Of a DNA stretch of 64,000 nucleotides, positions 34,601-46,215 are shown piece by piece. The stretch is from contig CAIIXF020000010.1 in assembly GCA_903813345.2 (NCBI GenBank), positions 6,377,169 to 6,441,168 of the forward strand. Reading direction: 5' to 3'. Under the pieces are notes generated by a model, which saw nothing but the letters and a program-made list of their open reading frames with translations, searched no databases and was not told the DNA's origin. Origin of the DNA: Owenia fusiformis. Taxonomy: Eukaryota; Annelida; Polychaeta; Sabellida; Oweniidae. Every line of letters starts with the position of its first letter. The stretch's first letter is position 1. The position numbers and the translations under genes were made by a program.

Positions 34601-35789
34601 TAAAATCCTATCTTAATGCCTTGTATAAAGGATGGGTATTGTAAACAGGATATGAACCATTTGCAATATTTAACAACTATATCTAGTATCTGTAAAATAC
34701 CTCAACCAAATACCTCAAGATGTGATAAGGTACTGTTTGCATTACAAAAACTACTAAGGTCTGCCCCTGAAATACATCTTCATCTTCATCCTACTACAAC
34801 TTTGCAATTTTGTATCTTGTATCTTTTAGATTGTTGTTGCTACAGTGGAAGCAAGACATTGAAGGGGCAGCAAAACTAATAGAACAAGCTTTGAAAGTAG
34901 ATGACAAATGTGAATTTGCTTATGAGACATTAGGAACACTAGAAGTTCAAAGGTAAGAATAGAATTAACATGCGAGGATTTAAAAGTTAACATGTGAGGA
35001 TTTAAAAGTTAACATGTGAGGATTTAAAAGTTAACATGTGAGGTTTTGAAAGCAAACATGTGAGGATTTTAAAGTTAATAATTATGTGAGGATTGGAAAG
35101 TAGATGTATGAGGATTTGAAAGTTAACATGTGAGATTTTGAAAAATAACATGTGAGGATTTGAAAGTTAACATGTGAGATTTTGAAAAATAACATGTGAG
35201 GATTTGAAAGTTAACAAGTGAGATTTTGAAAAATAACATGTGAGGATTTGAAAGTTATCATGTGAGATTTTGAAAAATAACATGTGAGGATTTGAAAGTT
35301 AACATGTGAGATTTTGAAAAATAACATGTAAGGATTTGAAAAATAACATGTGATGATTTGTAAATTAACATGTAAGGATTTGAAAGTAAGCATGCTCCTC
35401 AAAGAAACTCAGACAATCCTCTGTTTATACCTAACTGTCCCTAGGACCAATCATATTTGAGCTTGGTATCCCTCCCACTGCAAACTTGAGACAAGTTTTC
35501 AACTACATAATATGCTTAGTCAAAGTAAATGACCATAATAATACACAACAGCAAATGGCATAATAAAGATACATCATCAGATTTTTGTCTTGTGCATATG
35601 TGTAATGTTTTTGTTTTTTTCTTTTCCAGAGGTCACCTCGATAGGGCTATAGAACTATTCAATAAGGCTATAAGACTCTCAAAGACTGAGATAGAAATGG
35701 CTCATTTATTCTCACTATTAGAAGCTGCAGTTGCCCAGCATAGTGTAGCAGAGAAGTTAAATGTTAAATTACCTGAAGGAATGGTGTAG
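28625..35789 (+). CDS. TOMM70: mitochondrial import receptor TOM70
   Basis: Twelve coding exons: 28625-28819, 30086-30259, 30832-30958, 31184-31293, 31520-31725, 32241-32439, 32750-32884, 33328-33433, 33631-33752, 34378-34475, 34830-34952, 35630-35789. All phases are consistent, giving 584 aa (human 608). Known role: outer-membrane receptor that docks Hsp70/Hsp90-bound precursors, such as carrier proteins, and passes them to the TOM pore. Near the N-terminus is a hydrophobic anchor (ALAVGAPVCLGLAGLWLM) followed by MRRRSQR, a signal-anchor arrangement. The TPR clamp begins KAQSHKNKGNKYFKGGKYDQAI and further TPR units run to the C-terminus (YHHRGQ, HRGLLLLQW, FAYETLGTLEVQRG, EMAHLFSL). The acidic linker SDDSEPEKDRDE is in exon 5. 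The start is the first ATG before the anchor. The gene looks intact. Confidence 0.94.
28820..30085. other. TOMM70 intron 1, no feature seen
   Basis: 1.27 kb of AT-rich intron. No exon-like segment, RNA gene or clear mobile element was found. Confidence 0.5.
30484..30612. repeat. dispersed AGGTGTTCAC/GACAGGTTTTA repeat, copy 1
   Basis: Internally repetitive (AGGTGTTCACTACAGAGAGG, AGGTGTTCACGAGAGAAAGG, ACTTAGACAGGTTTTA). The same family occurs at about 63823-63957, with weaker remnants near 18785-18910, 23560-23715 and 26200-26280. It lies in TOMM70 intron 2. Confidence 0.5.
31318..31495. repeat. ~20-bp tandem repeat (AAGCTAATGAAGCCCCTAT)
   Basis: About nine diverged units of a 19-21-bp motif in TOMM70 intron 4, just upstream of exon 31520-31725. 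Confidence 0.75.
31736..31930. mobile_element. ~195-bp palindromic MITE in TOMM70 intron 5
   Basis: The left arm (GCTTGTATTTGCGGATACA...GTCGGCTACTGGATTAACC) and right arm (GGCTAATCCGGTAGCC...GAATACAAGC) are near-complete inverted copies meeting around 31830. TTA flanks both ends. It begins 10 bp after the exon 31520-31725 donor. No ORF. Confidence 0.6.
34960..35400. repeat. 22-bp tandem repeat with 44-bp double unit
   Basis: Units of AACATGTGAGGATTTGAAAGTT alternate with AACATGTGAGATTTTGAAAAAT, forming a 44-bp higher unit in the middle of the array. About 20 units in all. Located in TOMM70 intron 11 right after the exon 34830-34952 donor. Confidence 0.85.
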
Positions 35790-38700
35790 TCCATATGCTT
35801 GGGATAAACAGTGATGGCATATCATCTTTTGACACAATATATTCCCTGGCTTCAGTTTTCAATAGTTCAGATCCAAGTGATCGTAACTAGCCCTGAGTGC
35901 ATAACGATAAGAAGGAAAAGAGAACAATTAAAATGGAGGGAGAACATTGACTTGTAATAGGGATGTGTGATATATCAAACCTGACTTGACCCTAAAGTAG
36001 TAAAGTCTGGCTCGGACCTTCACTTTACACCCCTCGTGTTAGAATGTAATGTGTCAATTTATCATACATCACTCAGACTCTCTCGTTTCCATAGCAATAA
36101 TACAGTACTAAAACCTGGCACAAGTGACATTTTTTCTAACGTGGGTATTTTCTTGCTACACTATGGAAATTTGAGATACAAAACAGTATATAAATGTTGG
36201 AACTGATAATGAGGTTAAAATTAAGGTCAAAATTCCTGCATTATAAATTATAATTTTTTATACGTATGAGCTGAGGCTCTAGGCTTCAAGATAGGACTGT
36301 GTGCAAATTGATTTTAAGTCGGTCATCTTATCAGTTAGGCATTTCGTGGGCTTTCATAAGCTCTTGGAATTCCTCAACACTTTACATGCTTGTTTCTAAC
36401 TGTTTCAGTTGCCTAAAATCTAGTAAGTTGCCTAGACTATGTCATATATATAGTATTATGAATTATTAATAGAACGTTAAAAATCAGGAATCTAGCATAA
36501 TTAAATGGTTTATGTATCGTACAGTTTTTTTAACAGACTGAAGAAAACATGGTCTGATCACTCCTTCTCAAGGCTGAGCATTTAACTGTGCAAATCGGCA
36601 ATTGATGCCACATTCTAATCATGTAAATGAGTAGTAATGCTGTAATATGAAGGATTAAAGACCCCTTGACACTTGGTATGGTTGTTATAGTGAGGGGTCT
36701 TCAAGATTACCTGGATACCACATCTTTGATAGTGTACAGTAAGGAAGCTTATGGCATGGCTTTTGATGATTAGGTAGACATTGTTTATTAGTATATGTGA
36801 CAGAGATTGTTGTTTTCCAGTGTGAAAATAGATAGTTGACCTAGGATGTGAAATTAATACATTTAAGACAGCTGTCTACAATGAACAATACCGGCCGTAC
36901 ATAGAGAGCATTTCCTTGTTCTCTGGTATTGTATTATTTACTGTAAAACATGTATTATTTATCGCACAGAATTTTCATGGTCATATCTACCGTCAATAAT
37001 AACTTAATTTATAGTATTGTACACATATTTCAAATCATGTCATTTTGTACATGTACACTGTACAGTATGAAAGGTCCATGTGCTGTATGGCAAGTGATTT
37101 TAGACAGTCATATCTTTCACCATGAGTACTTTCTGGGCATAAAAACAACATGTTTTCTTTCAAGTGAAGTACCCATGGTGATAAAAATATTAATTAAACA
37201 ATTTGAAAAATTATGAATAGGGACCCCATGTCAACATTTTTTTCAAAATGTTAAACCTATTTACTCAAAAGAGGATCTTCTTTTTCTGATTTTTATTGCA
37301 TGAAAAGATGATTCAACAAGGGGTCTAAAACTTCTTCAAAAGTAGAATGGTATTGAAAGTCTAGTTTTGAAGATATCAATTTTCGCTGACCAAAGGTATG
37401 CTGAAAACAATGGATAGCACGAGTTTTCCCTATGGGAGATTAAACATGGGATATGTGGTTTTTATCTTTAACGCATTTCAATACCCACCCCCTTTTCAGA
37501 AATTGTTAATATAGTGTAGAAGAAACTTTCCATATGTTTAAATTGAGAAAAACAAGATCCATAATTTTTCAGAAAGTTGGATTGATATTTTACTATCATG
37601 GGGACATCACTTGAAAGAAAACATATTGTTTTACCAAAAACCAATGTATTTATGACCAGGAAGTACTCCTGGTGAACGATATGACCGTCTAAAATCACTT
37701 GCCATACAGCACATGGACCTTTGAAAATGCATAATTGTGGGGAAACTCCATCATGGTGAATGTAATGGTTCTAATATAAATGTAATTGTTAAATGTATGG
37801 AATGTGAATATTATTTGTTTTGTGAATCAGTATTAGAGACTGCTTGTTAAAGGCCTGGGGTTATTTTGAAAGGAAGCTAAAATAGATCACAATGATTTGT
37901 ACTAAATATATGATGAATTTAATCTTGATGAAACTACAATTCGTTCATGATATGCCAAATATAACTAGTCCTTGAATGAATCACTGAATGCGTGTTGACT
38001 GTTGATGTATCGTGTATGTTGGCAAAGTAGAACCCCATTCAATGATAAAAGGTCTTGCAACAGGCCTCTGTTTCCCATATTCTCTTTTACACTGGAAATG
38101 GGGAAGGGAATCTGTAGAAATCAATGGAGCCTCATAAACAAACTAGGATAACATCTTCACTCATTTGCTGCGCTTAAAATAATAAGATTCTGATATTAAA
38201 TCATGAATAAAAATTATTTCAAAAGTTTTTTAACCAAATCTTCAGGTATAAGTTACCATCTGGGAAGACTAACAGATGGACCGCTTCTCTTCTGAACTAT
38301 GTTTGATGGGATAATTATAGGATATCGTATTTATATAGATTTGTTAGGATGTTTTCGAACATGTATTGCCACTCAATAGTACACAATTCACTGAAAAGTC
38401 CATAAGAAACAGTGAAATTGTTGGTGCATCAGTTGAATAACTATAGCAACAGGTGTTTATTGATACAGCAGCAATGTTTTATTTTGTATTTTTTTTTTTT
38501 TAATAAATCATGTACATTGTATAAAATGTAAATTGTAAGATACAATGAAATACATAATTGAGATCTACTTGTATTCTTTTGTTTGCTTAAACAGTTAGCT
38601 CTATACAATGCTTACCTGGGGCACCTTCAAGTATTTTCTATTAGTATTATCCCATGTGTTTCTCCCTAAGTTACTCTTACTTTAGTTACAGAAGGACTAT

Positions 38701-38870
38701 TTAAACAGGTTCCTTTATATCTTCATTTGTATCTTATTTGTTTTCCCAATATTAAATCACACAGATAAAGTATTTGTTTTCTTTGAGGTGTTACTTTCAC
38801 ATCAGTCAATGGTATACTAGTTCTATTCATGTATATCCGCTTTTGCCAAAGAATTCTTAACAATGAAGTC
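35790..38870 (+). other. TOMM70 3' UTR/downstream region
   Basis: AT-rich, no ORF of interest. A poly(T) run and AATAAA at 38502-38507 is one candidate poly(A) site. A foldback element sits at 37069-37723. Confidence 0.4.
37069..37723. mobile_element. ~655-bp element with ~140-bp inverted arms
   Basis: AAAGGTCCATGTGCTGTATG at 37069 reads inward and is mirrored by CATACAGCACATGGACCTTT ending near 37722. The similarity between arms continues for about 140 bp (TTTTCTTTCAAGTGA, AAAAATTATG). The small ORFs on the two strands here encode similar peptides only because the arms are inverted copies. No transposase. Confidence 0.65.
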
Positions 38871-38924
38871 TGCACCACTAGGTCCCAGTGCTAGGTCCAG
38901 ACTAAAGGTTGCCAACAGAGCCCA

Positions 38925-39300
38925 ACAGTGATCTTACAGACCACTATCATCATCAGTCCCACTGCTGGCTCATGATTTACTAGCTGTCAGCAGTGATCTG
39001 ACAGAGTCTGCTAGATTACACTACATTGTCCACATTTATTGGCTGTGACTGCAGTGATCTGACAGAGTCTGCAAGGTTACAGTGCTGTGTCATGATTTAT
39101 TGGCTGTCAGCAGTGATCTGACAGACTCTGCTAGGTTACACTACTAGGTCCTCATTTATTAGCTGTCAGCAGTGATCTGACAGAGTCTGCTAGGTTACAC
39201 TACTAGGTCCTCATTTATTGGCTGTCAGCAGTGATCTGACAAGAGTCTGCTAGGTTACAGTGCTGGGTCATGATTTATTGGCTGTCAGCAGGGATCTGAG
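38925..39300. repeat. ~59-bp tandem array overlapping the TBRG1 stop codon
   Basis: About six units of CAGTGATCTGACAGAGTCTG / CTAGGTTACACTACTAGGTC / CTCATTTATTGGCTGTCAG. The unit nearest the gene is the coding end of TBRG1: on the minus strand CTGACAGCCAATAAATCATGA encodes LTANKS-stop. Each unit therefore repeats the last codons, a near-stop and AATAAA. Minus-strand AATAAA copies lie at 39035-39040, 39096-39101, 39155-39160, 39214-39219 and 39274-39279. Confidence 0.85.
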
Positions 39301-42300
39301 GGCTGCACTTGCACTTTGGGGCTTTAACATCTCCTTCAGGCCTGCAAGAACAATCCAAAACAATAGATTCAGTGGTTTCATTGGTTACAATCATTTTCTC
39401 AAGTTATTTTCTCAACCCAGATGCGAGTAGGTAGTTACCAGTTTCACCACCAGGTGGCTAATTTGGGACAGATAGCATGGCAGATATATAGAAAGTTCCC
39501 TTAAACTTCAAAATACCCTTATATTTCTGATAAACAAATTGAAATACAGTAGGTACAGTAAAAGAAAACATTATCTGTCCAATACAAGAAAAGATATTTC
39601 ATTATTTGTGACTATAACACAGGGTCTATGGGGAACCTCTCAGACCAGGAAGTCACATTTAAAGAAAATCAAATTTTCAAAGTTCATTAACACTTTTAAA
39701 AACCACATTTATAGAAGTAATTTTACATGTCATGACGTAAATGAAGATTATTTCTACTTGCATCTAGTGTATTGCCAGGGCATTTGCAAGTGTTTTCATG
39801 TTAAAATAATTTTAAATTATTTTTCACTTTACTTTCTTCATTTGGAGTTGCCATTATTAGAAATTATAATGTAACCCTTTAAAACGTAAAACTAACATGT
39901 AAAATCTAAACATAGTGATTAAACAAAAGACTCATATATCAATTAATAATTTGGTTCACTAATGTAAACTGTAAAGTATTATGTGGTAGCACTTGGGTAA
40001 TTTTTCACAGAGAAATCACTCCAGGGGTCTAACATTATTGTTCAAAATTTACAAAGCTAAAAGGTAAAATCACCAAGAGAGTGAGTGAAAAAGGGGCAAG
40101 CAACATACAAAGTCATCTCAAAAGGTGTGTATTAATGTATATCAAAATCATAAATGAAAGTCACTCTTGGTCAATTTTGAAGTGATTTTGGGATACTAAT
40201 GTTAAGCTTTGGGTTGACAAATCTCAAAAACAAGGTTAATTTTTAACATGATTCTTGGTGAAATATCCATCCATACTAATAACTGTTGTTCTACTCACAT
40301 TTTTGATACAATGGTAGCTTTTTCAGGGCTTCTAAACTAATAGAGGAGTCACTTTCAGTGGCAGAAACAAGTTCTCCTTCTTCGGGATTGCAAACATCAA
40401 ATTTCACCCAACCATATTTCATACATTTCTTTGCTCCTGGGCAGTTTTGGATGAGATTCTGTATTGTGGGATGAGAAACACCAAAGAATTCTGGTCCCTT
40501 TCCTTTTGTGTCCACCAGTTCACACCCTCTAAAATGTAACATTGAAATATGTTTGAACAACCATATTTTCTTTCGTAAAACAACTTCATACACTTGTTAA
40601 AGTGTCAGTTGATGTATAATTTATGTATCATAGTTTGGCAATAAAGTATGTAACTGACTAAAAAAAACACTTAATCTTCCTTTTTTTCTAAATCTTGCTA
40701 AAAATTTGAAGGAAGGAATTCACTGACAAGCAACTATTGAAATGGATACCTTGTTTCATTAATGGCAGTTAGAAGGGCTGAATGGCAATCTGACCCACTG
40801 TTGGCTCTTATTGTTTTCTCTGGGCAATCATCCGGCGAGATCTCAAACTAAAATCAACATCATAATATTATTGATTTTTGAGAATCATGTATCAGGTATA
40901 CACATTGAAACCACTTTCAAAATTTTTATAAAATCATTCATTTCAGTTAGACTGAATTAATATTCACAAGGTACGATATATGTTTAAATGGTCAGTGAGC
41001 TTGGCAGTTTGGAAACAAGTGGTCACTGCACTCACGAGAAAACCAAATTTAGGAATTTTTTTATTTGAAAATATCAATTCCTGAAATAATTTAACCAATT
41101 AAAAATTAGAGCCATGAAATTGCAAAACTTCACCACAAATTATTACTTACCACTGGATGGGTCCCAGAATCTATGATTTTACAAGTATATGTACAGGGTT
41201 TGTCTATGCTTACAATACTGGCATATTCCCGAGTACTACAGTAGCCCACAGGGTAAATGTTTAACTCATCATGGAATGCTGACCTGTCGCTCACAACCTA
41301 GAGAGTGGACAATAAAATATGTTACTATTTATTTAACTTCATCAATACTCAAAATATGAAAACACAATGAAACAATGTTTACTTCTTAAAATATCATATT
41401 TATCACCACCTAAATAAAAAAATTATAATGAAACACATTTCTTGTCAAAACATGCGAAGTCAACTCAAATTGCAATTAACCTATACACACAAAAGTAATG
41501 TACCTTTTAAGAACAGACGGGACTGTCTCCCTTTCACTCTATATGAATATGGTTTTACTTTATTATAATTTGACTCAACGACATACCTCTCCAAGACTAT
41601 AAACAGTCAGATTGCCAAGTTCTATAGGGAACAGGGGGATACCATTGTTATCCACTGGAATTGGTTGGACCAATTTACGCCTTTCTTTCATGGCTTTCTT
41701 TGACTTGGCTTTCCCTTCACCTGCAAGTGCATTATTTCACATGGCATTAACATGCAAAATGTAACCACCTGTCATTTGTTACAGACACTAAACCCCAACC
41801 ACTAAACACCAACTACCAAATGCTGTACAGTGTCCACAAAAATTTGGAGACTTAGAGTAACAATATGTCATCACTTCTGGTGGTGACATAACTATATAAG
41901 GATAACATACACTATCTCATGTACCCCTACGGTGAACAAAAAATCAGAGAAACAATGTCAAGACAATATAAATGGCTAAATGCACTCCTATTACTTCATT
42001 CAGTGATTTGAAAATGATCAATTCTATTACCAATATGTAGACTTTAACTAAATCTGGAATACTGTTTCATTAAGTTTTCACTTTGGAGGTAGACTTCCAT
42101 CATTATTTGAAGAATGTGGAGACAAAGTGAATCTTGTGAAAAAATTTTAAATTAACAATACAAGTGGTTGCCAAAATTACCTGATTATAAACAGAAATCA
42201 AACCTTTTTTCTTTTTTGGTCCACCACCCCCTAGAATCCTCTTCTCAGATTCACCCGTTACTGTAAGATGTGACATTTCATGTGGATCCGATGGCTCCAT

Positions 42301-43230
42301 CTTAACTGTTGCCATGGTGACAGATTGAGATTTGGGGGGTGAGGGAAGTGATGCGTGTTTACTAATCATCTGAGGTGTCACATCAGATAATGACTGATTC
42401 TGCACAACTCTCTTCAATAAATACCTGAAAAGTATAAAATGCAATCAGTTTCTTAAATGTTATCAAATACATTTAGATTTCAAATGCTACTATATGACAA
42501 TGCAAGTAATGGTAATAGTGACAAGTAACATATCCTGACAAATAATGATTGTGACAAGTAAGTGGTGATTGTGACAAGTAAAAATGATTGTGGCAAGTAA
42601 TGGTGACTATGACAGATGAATGCTCTAACTTCTAGAATTACTTGATCTAATTTATTTTCATTTTATATTTTCCTACATGTACTGTATGTCAAAAGAGAAA
42701 GGAAGAACTTTTGCTCACTTGCGCTCCTCGCGTAATCTTGTAACGCGTTCCTCCATCTTGTTAACCTCATCACAAACTGCAGCGTTCATCTGAAACATAA
42801 AATAAAGGATATAATTATGATTATGAAGGCTGACACAGAATAGTCTACCGAGTCGAATGATTAACTCATTGCTGACCAAACCCAAGATATTTCGTCTATG
42901 ACGTCATAATTGTATTTGACTGAGAGGGTGTTGATACAGTCCGTAAAAATGCTAATATGGCATTTTGATCAATTTTTTTATGAAAAGGGCCCGTCACCAG
43001 CAGAAAACCTCAAAAATAGCTTTGGCCCGATTGATTCTGATTGATATCAGAAATCAAGAGTGTGAGGTGAGAAAACATCAATCTTTCTTAAAGATGCATG
43101 TGACAATACTTACAAAAACCATTTGCTTGACACATCGCTTCAATTGCTTGTATTTCTGTCTATAATGCTCCTGACTATGCCTTGTTCCATTGAGTTCTTG
43201 ACCCTGGAGCTGTCTACCAGGAGCTGCCAT
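39268..43230 (-). CDS. TBRG1: TBRG1/NIAM homologue (FYRN-FYRC protein)
   Basis: Eight coding exons on the minus strand: 43114-43230, 42719-42789, 42204-42424, 41587-41720, 41151-41297, 40750-40847, 40299-40528, 39268-39341. All phases agree, giving 363 aa (human TBRG1 is 411). The start has a strong context (ACCATGG). The N-terminus has a basic coiled-coil-like part (KYKQLKRCVKQM, EERVTRLREERKYLLKRV), then a PKKKKG basic run. The FYRN domain is around QPIPVDNNGIPLFPIELGNLTVYSLGE and FYRC runs from VSDRSAFHDE...YPVGYCSTR to GPEFFGVSHPTIQNLI and YGWVKFDVC. Known role in mammals: nuclear growth inhibitor binding ARF/MDM2. Its role in invertebrates is unknown. The donor of exon 42204-42424 (GTTTGA) is weak. 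The last exon (25 codons) carries AATAAA inside the coding sequence just before the stop. Confidence 0.9.
39418..39767 (+). mobile_element. ATGCGAGTAG MITE-like family, copy 3 (both ends)
   Basis: The left end CCAGATGCGAGTAG and right end CTACTTGCATCTAG are inverted repeats. The interior includes GTTTCACCACCAGGTGGCTA, TGTCCAATACAAGAAAAGAT and GGGTCTATGGGGAA. Located in the last TBRG1 intron. Confidence 0.65.
41761..41890 (+). repeat. GTCACCACC...GGTGACATAA family, copy 2
   Basis: GTAACCACCTGTCATTTGTTACAG to ATATGTCATCACTTCTGGTGGTGACATA. The terminal segment is a near-perfect hairpin. In a TBRG1 intron. Confidence 0.55.
42500..42612. repeat. short ~20-bp tandem repeat (TGACAAGTAATGGTGATTG)
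   Basis: Five or six diverged units in the TBRG1 intron between exons 42719-42789 and 42204-42424. Confidence 0.6.
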
Positions 43231-43927
43231 GGTAACCTACATGTACAATACAAGTGAATAATATTTTATGTTCATGTTTAATATACAATGACCAGATCAC
43301 ATACATAATACAAAACTCCAAAGAGGTCTGATTTATACTCAGTACTATCTCCTACACATAAGACAAAGGTTCATATGATTTACAGTTAGTCACTGCTGAT
43401 TGCTTTTGGCCTGACCAATTGCCAATTGGTTTGTGTTAAAAATTGGGTGACTGGGTGATTGGGTACCTAATGTATTGTTCCTAGCGGGGTTAAGAATTTG
43501 TTTCTTCATTTTATGGCATGCCCCAGGCCCAAAACGTGCCCTTAAACACTCCAAGCACCCAGCTGATCCCTAACTCCCTGTACAGCCATCCAACCAATCA
43601 AGCAAACAACCAACCAAGCAACCAAATAATCTACCAATAAACAAACCCCCTATACTGGGTGTAGCATGACATTGTAACTCAAAGACAATGGTAATCCCAT
43701 TCCCATTTTTAACACCAATTAAAAATAAATCTTATTAATTGATCATTATAGAAAGTATATGCTTTCGAATCGAAGCTCCTTGAGTGAGAGTAGAGATATA
43801 GTTTGTTCGCAAATTATTTATGAGTAAAAATTAGGTTTTCGTTGTGAAATTAATACACATTTTTAGTAGTCTTTATTTACATATTTAAGGTAGTTAAACA
43901 CGAAGAAAAATTGTCATTACAGTGTTC

Positions 43928-44870
43928 TCATGCTACTTTAAATACAACCACGGTCATGAGAGGCCTTGCAACTATTGTCACGGTCATACGGGGCTTTAAC
44001 ATTACCACGGTCATGACAGGCCTTGCAATATAATATAGCATTGTCACGGTCATGACAGGCCTTGCAAGCATTGTCACGGTCATATCAGGCTTTAACATTA
44101 CCACGGTCATGACAGGCCTTATAAGCATTGTCACGGTCATATTAGGCTTTAACATTACCACGGTCATGACAGGCCTTGCAATAATTTATGATTAGGACTG
44201 CTATAACCGTGACAATGTTTATAGCAAAGCCGGGCATGACCGTGACAATGTCATATAGTACTGCAAGGCCTGGCATGGCCGTGACCATGTAATACAGTAT
44301 TGCAAGGCCTGCCATGACAGTGACAATGTAATGTTTATGATAGGACTGCCATAACCGTGACAATGTGTATTGCAAAGCCTGGCATGACCGTGACAAGGTA
44401 ATATAGTATTGCAAGGCCTGCCATGACCGTGACAATGTAATATAGTACTGCAAGGCCTGGTATGACCGTGACAATGTAATACAGTATTGCAAGGCCTGCC
44501 ATGACAGTGACAATGTAATATAGTATTGCAAGGCCTGCCATGACCGTGACAATGTAATATAGTACTGCAAGGCCTGGCATGACCGTGACAATGTAATATA
44601 GTATTGCAAGGCTTGGTATGACCGCCGTGGCAGTGTAATGTAGTATTGCAAGTTCAGGTATGAGAGTGGTGATGTAGAAATTTATGATTAGGACTACTGC
44701 TATAACCGTGACACTGTGTATTACAAAGGCTGGCATGACAGTGACAAGGTAATATAGTATTGCAAGGCCTGCCATGACCGTGGCAATGTAATATAGTATT
44801 GCAAGGCCACATATGTGGGTGGTCATGTAGAAATTTAGGCTTAGTCCGTGATAATGTATTGCAATGACTA
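43928..44870. repeat. 39-bp tandem array with an orientation switch
   Basis: Units of about 39 bp (GACCGTGACAATGTAATATA + GTATTGCAAGGCCTGCCAT). From about 43940 to 44190 they run as the reverse complement (CACGGTCATGACAGGCCTTGCA). They flip at about 44190-44205 and continue in the other orientation to about 44820. A second motif TTTATGATTAGGACTGCTATAACCG recurs at 44186, 44333 and 44680, giving a higher-order structure. The array lies about 700 bp upstream of the TBRG1 start. Positions 44227-44284 are identical to the LINE flank at 58810-58867. Confidence 0.9.
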
Positions 44871-45181
44871 GTACTAGGGCACTGTAAATATGAATCATAT
44901 TAATGTCAGAAATATCCTTAAACAATTTTAAGTGATCGTCATTATAATGATACGATATAATTAAACAGTTTAACTATATGATCATGGTGTTTAACTACCT
45001 TAATTATGTTAATATCAAAATTACTACTAGACATTATATTCACATTATTTCCGCATATTCTAAAATAATTAATCATTTACACAGAATAAGACAAGATATT
45101 TGTGTCATGCTAATAAACAATTTAGACAGGAGACATAAAATATACAAATATTTAAACATGGATAATAAACAAATCGCTTAA

Positions 45182-45595
45182 GGTCAGGGTGCATGATGGG
45201 AAATTTTCTGCATTCCTCAATTGAGTCACATGTTATTTTTCAAACAAGAATCACTCCTTCCCTTCATTGTCTATATCTTCCAGTTTTGCACAAAGAGTGC
45301 ACTTATGTGCCTAGAAAAGACTTGTGAGAAGAATGTTTTGATAAAGTGTATAAAAAACAAGAAAATTCGGTGAAAAAAATCAGAAAATTTTCAGAAATTT
45401 TTTTCACTGAATTTTCTCATTTTTTATACATTTTACAAAACAAACCTTCTCACAAGGCTTTTCTAGGCACAGAAGTGCACTCTTTGTGCAAACTTGGAAG
45501 ATGTAGACAATGTGGGGAAGGAGTTATTCATGTTTGTAAAATAACATGTGACTCAATTGAGGAATGCAGAAAATTTCCCAACATGCACCCTGTCC
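45182..45595. mobile_element. 414-bp foldback element at a TTAA target
   Basis: Two arms of about 200 bp form a near-complete palindrome centred near 45388. The left end is GGTCAGGGTGCATGATGGGA and the right end mirrors it (CCAACATGCACCCTGTCC). TTAA is duplicated at 45178-45181 and 45596-45599. TTAA duplication is characteristic of piggyBac and Kolobok transposons. No transposase; the small ORF on the plus strand inside it is an accident of the palindrome. Confidence 0.8.
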
Positions 45596-45649
45596 TTAAC
45601 AAACAACAATAAAAAATTCTTAAATTAAACGTAAATGCAACGGCCGCGC

Positions 45650-45810
45650 CAGGCTTCCACGATAACACTCACGGTCATGACAGGCCTTGCAATATAATAC
45701 AGCGTTGTCACGGTTATACCAGGCTTACAAAATAACACTGCCACGGTCATGGCAGGATCCTTGCGCTACTTAAAAAACACCGAATAACATGGTGACGGTT
45801 ACACCAGGCG
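45650..45810. repeat. outlying piece of the 39-bp repeat
   Basis: Diverged units in the CACGGTCATGACAGGCCTTGCA orientation, separated from the main array by the foldback element and AT-rich DNA. Likely once continuous with it. Confidence 0.7.
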
Positions 45811-46149
45811 TTAGTCTTGCAATAGATAGCATGTGAACTGAACTGAACAAAAGATCTAGAGTCTAGAGACCATTCATATAGACCATTCCTTTTGCATAAT
45901 ATAATATAAATATTATTCTAAGAAAATCAAATGGAATGCAACGGACAAAAATTATTCCCTGAAATGTGATATATATTTAGGTCTTTGTGGTATTGTAAGT
46001 GATTAATTAATATCTTCTAATATGAATCTTGTGTACTGACCTACTTTTGAATATCTTGGAGATCAATTTGAGTGCTAATACCTCAAAGAATCAACGTCGA
46101 GAAACAAGGAAGTAGATTTTAGCCGCTGCCATTTTGTTCCCAGAATTCC

Positions 46150-46215
46150 TCAATTGACGGGTAATACTAAATACCACCTAGGTGTCCCGCACCTAGGTGC
46201 CCCCACCTGGGGACA
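46150..46215. repeat. CTCAATTGA...CACCTAGGTG repeat, copy 1
   Basis: CTCAATTGACGGGTAATACT, then AAATACCACCTAGGTGTCCCGCACCTAGGTGCCCC, followed by more CACCTAGGTG palindromes. An inverted copy is at about 54445-54500. Confidence 0.6.

Noticed and set aside
36950..37698. Two ORFs with similar peptides (HHEYFLGIKTTCFLSSEVPM / HQEYFLVINT)
   Set aside because: They lie on opposite arms of an inverted repeat. The similarity is explained by the repeat, not by coding selection.
43928..44925. ORFs of 79-196 codons (ILYYIVTVMAGLA repeats)
   Set aside because: They come from the 39-bp array, a multiple of three, with no start or splice context.
45346..45612. 88-codon ORF with several cysteines (CKLGRCRQCGEGVIHVCK)
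   Set aside because: It looks zinc-finger-like, but it spans the arm of the TTAA foldback element and has no homologous context. Likely accidental.
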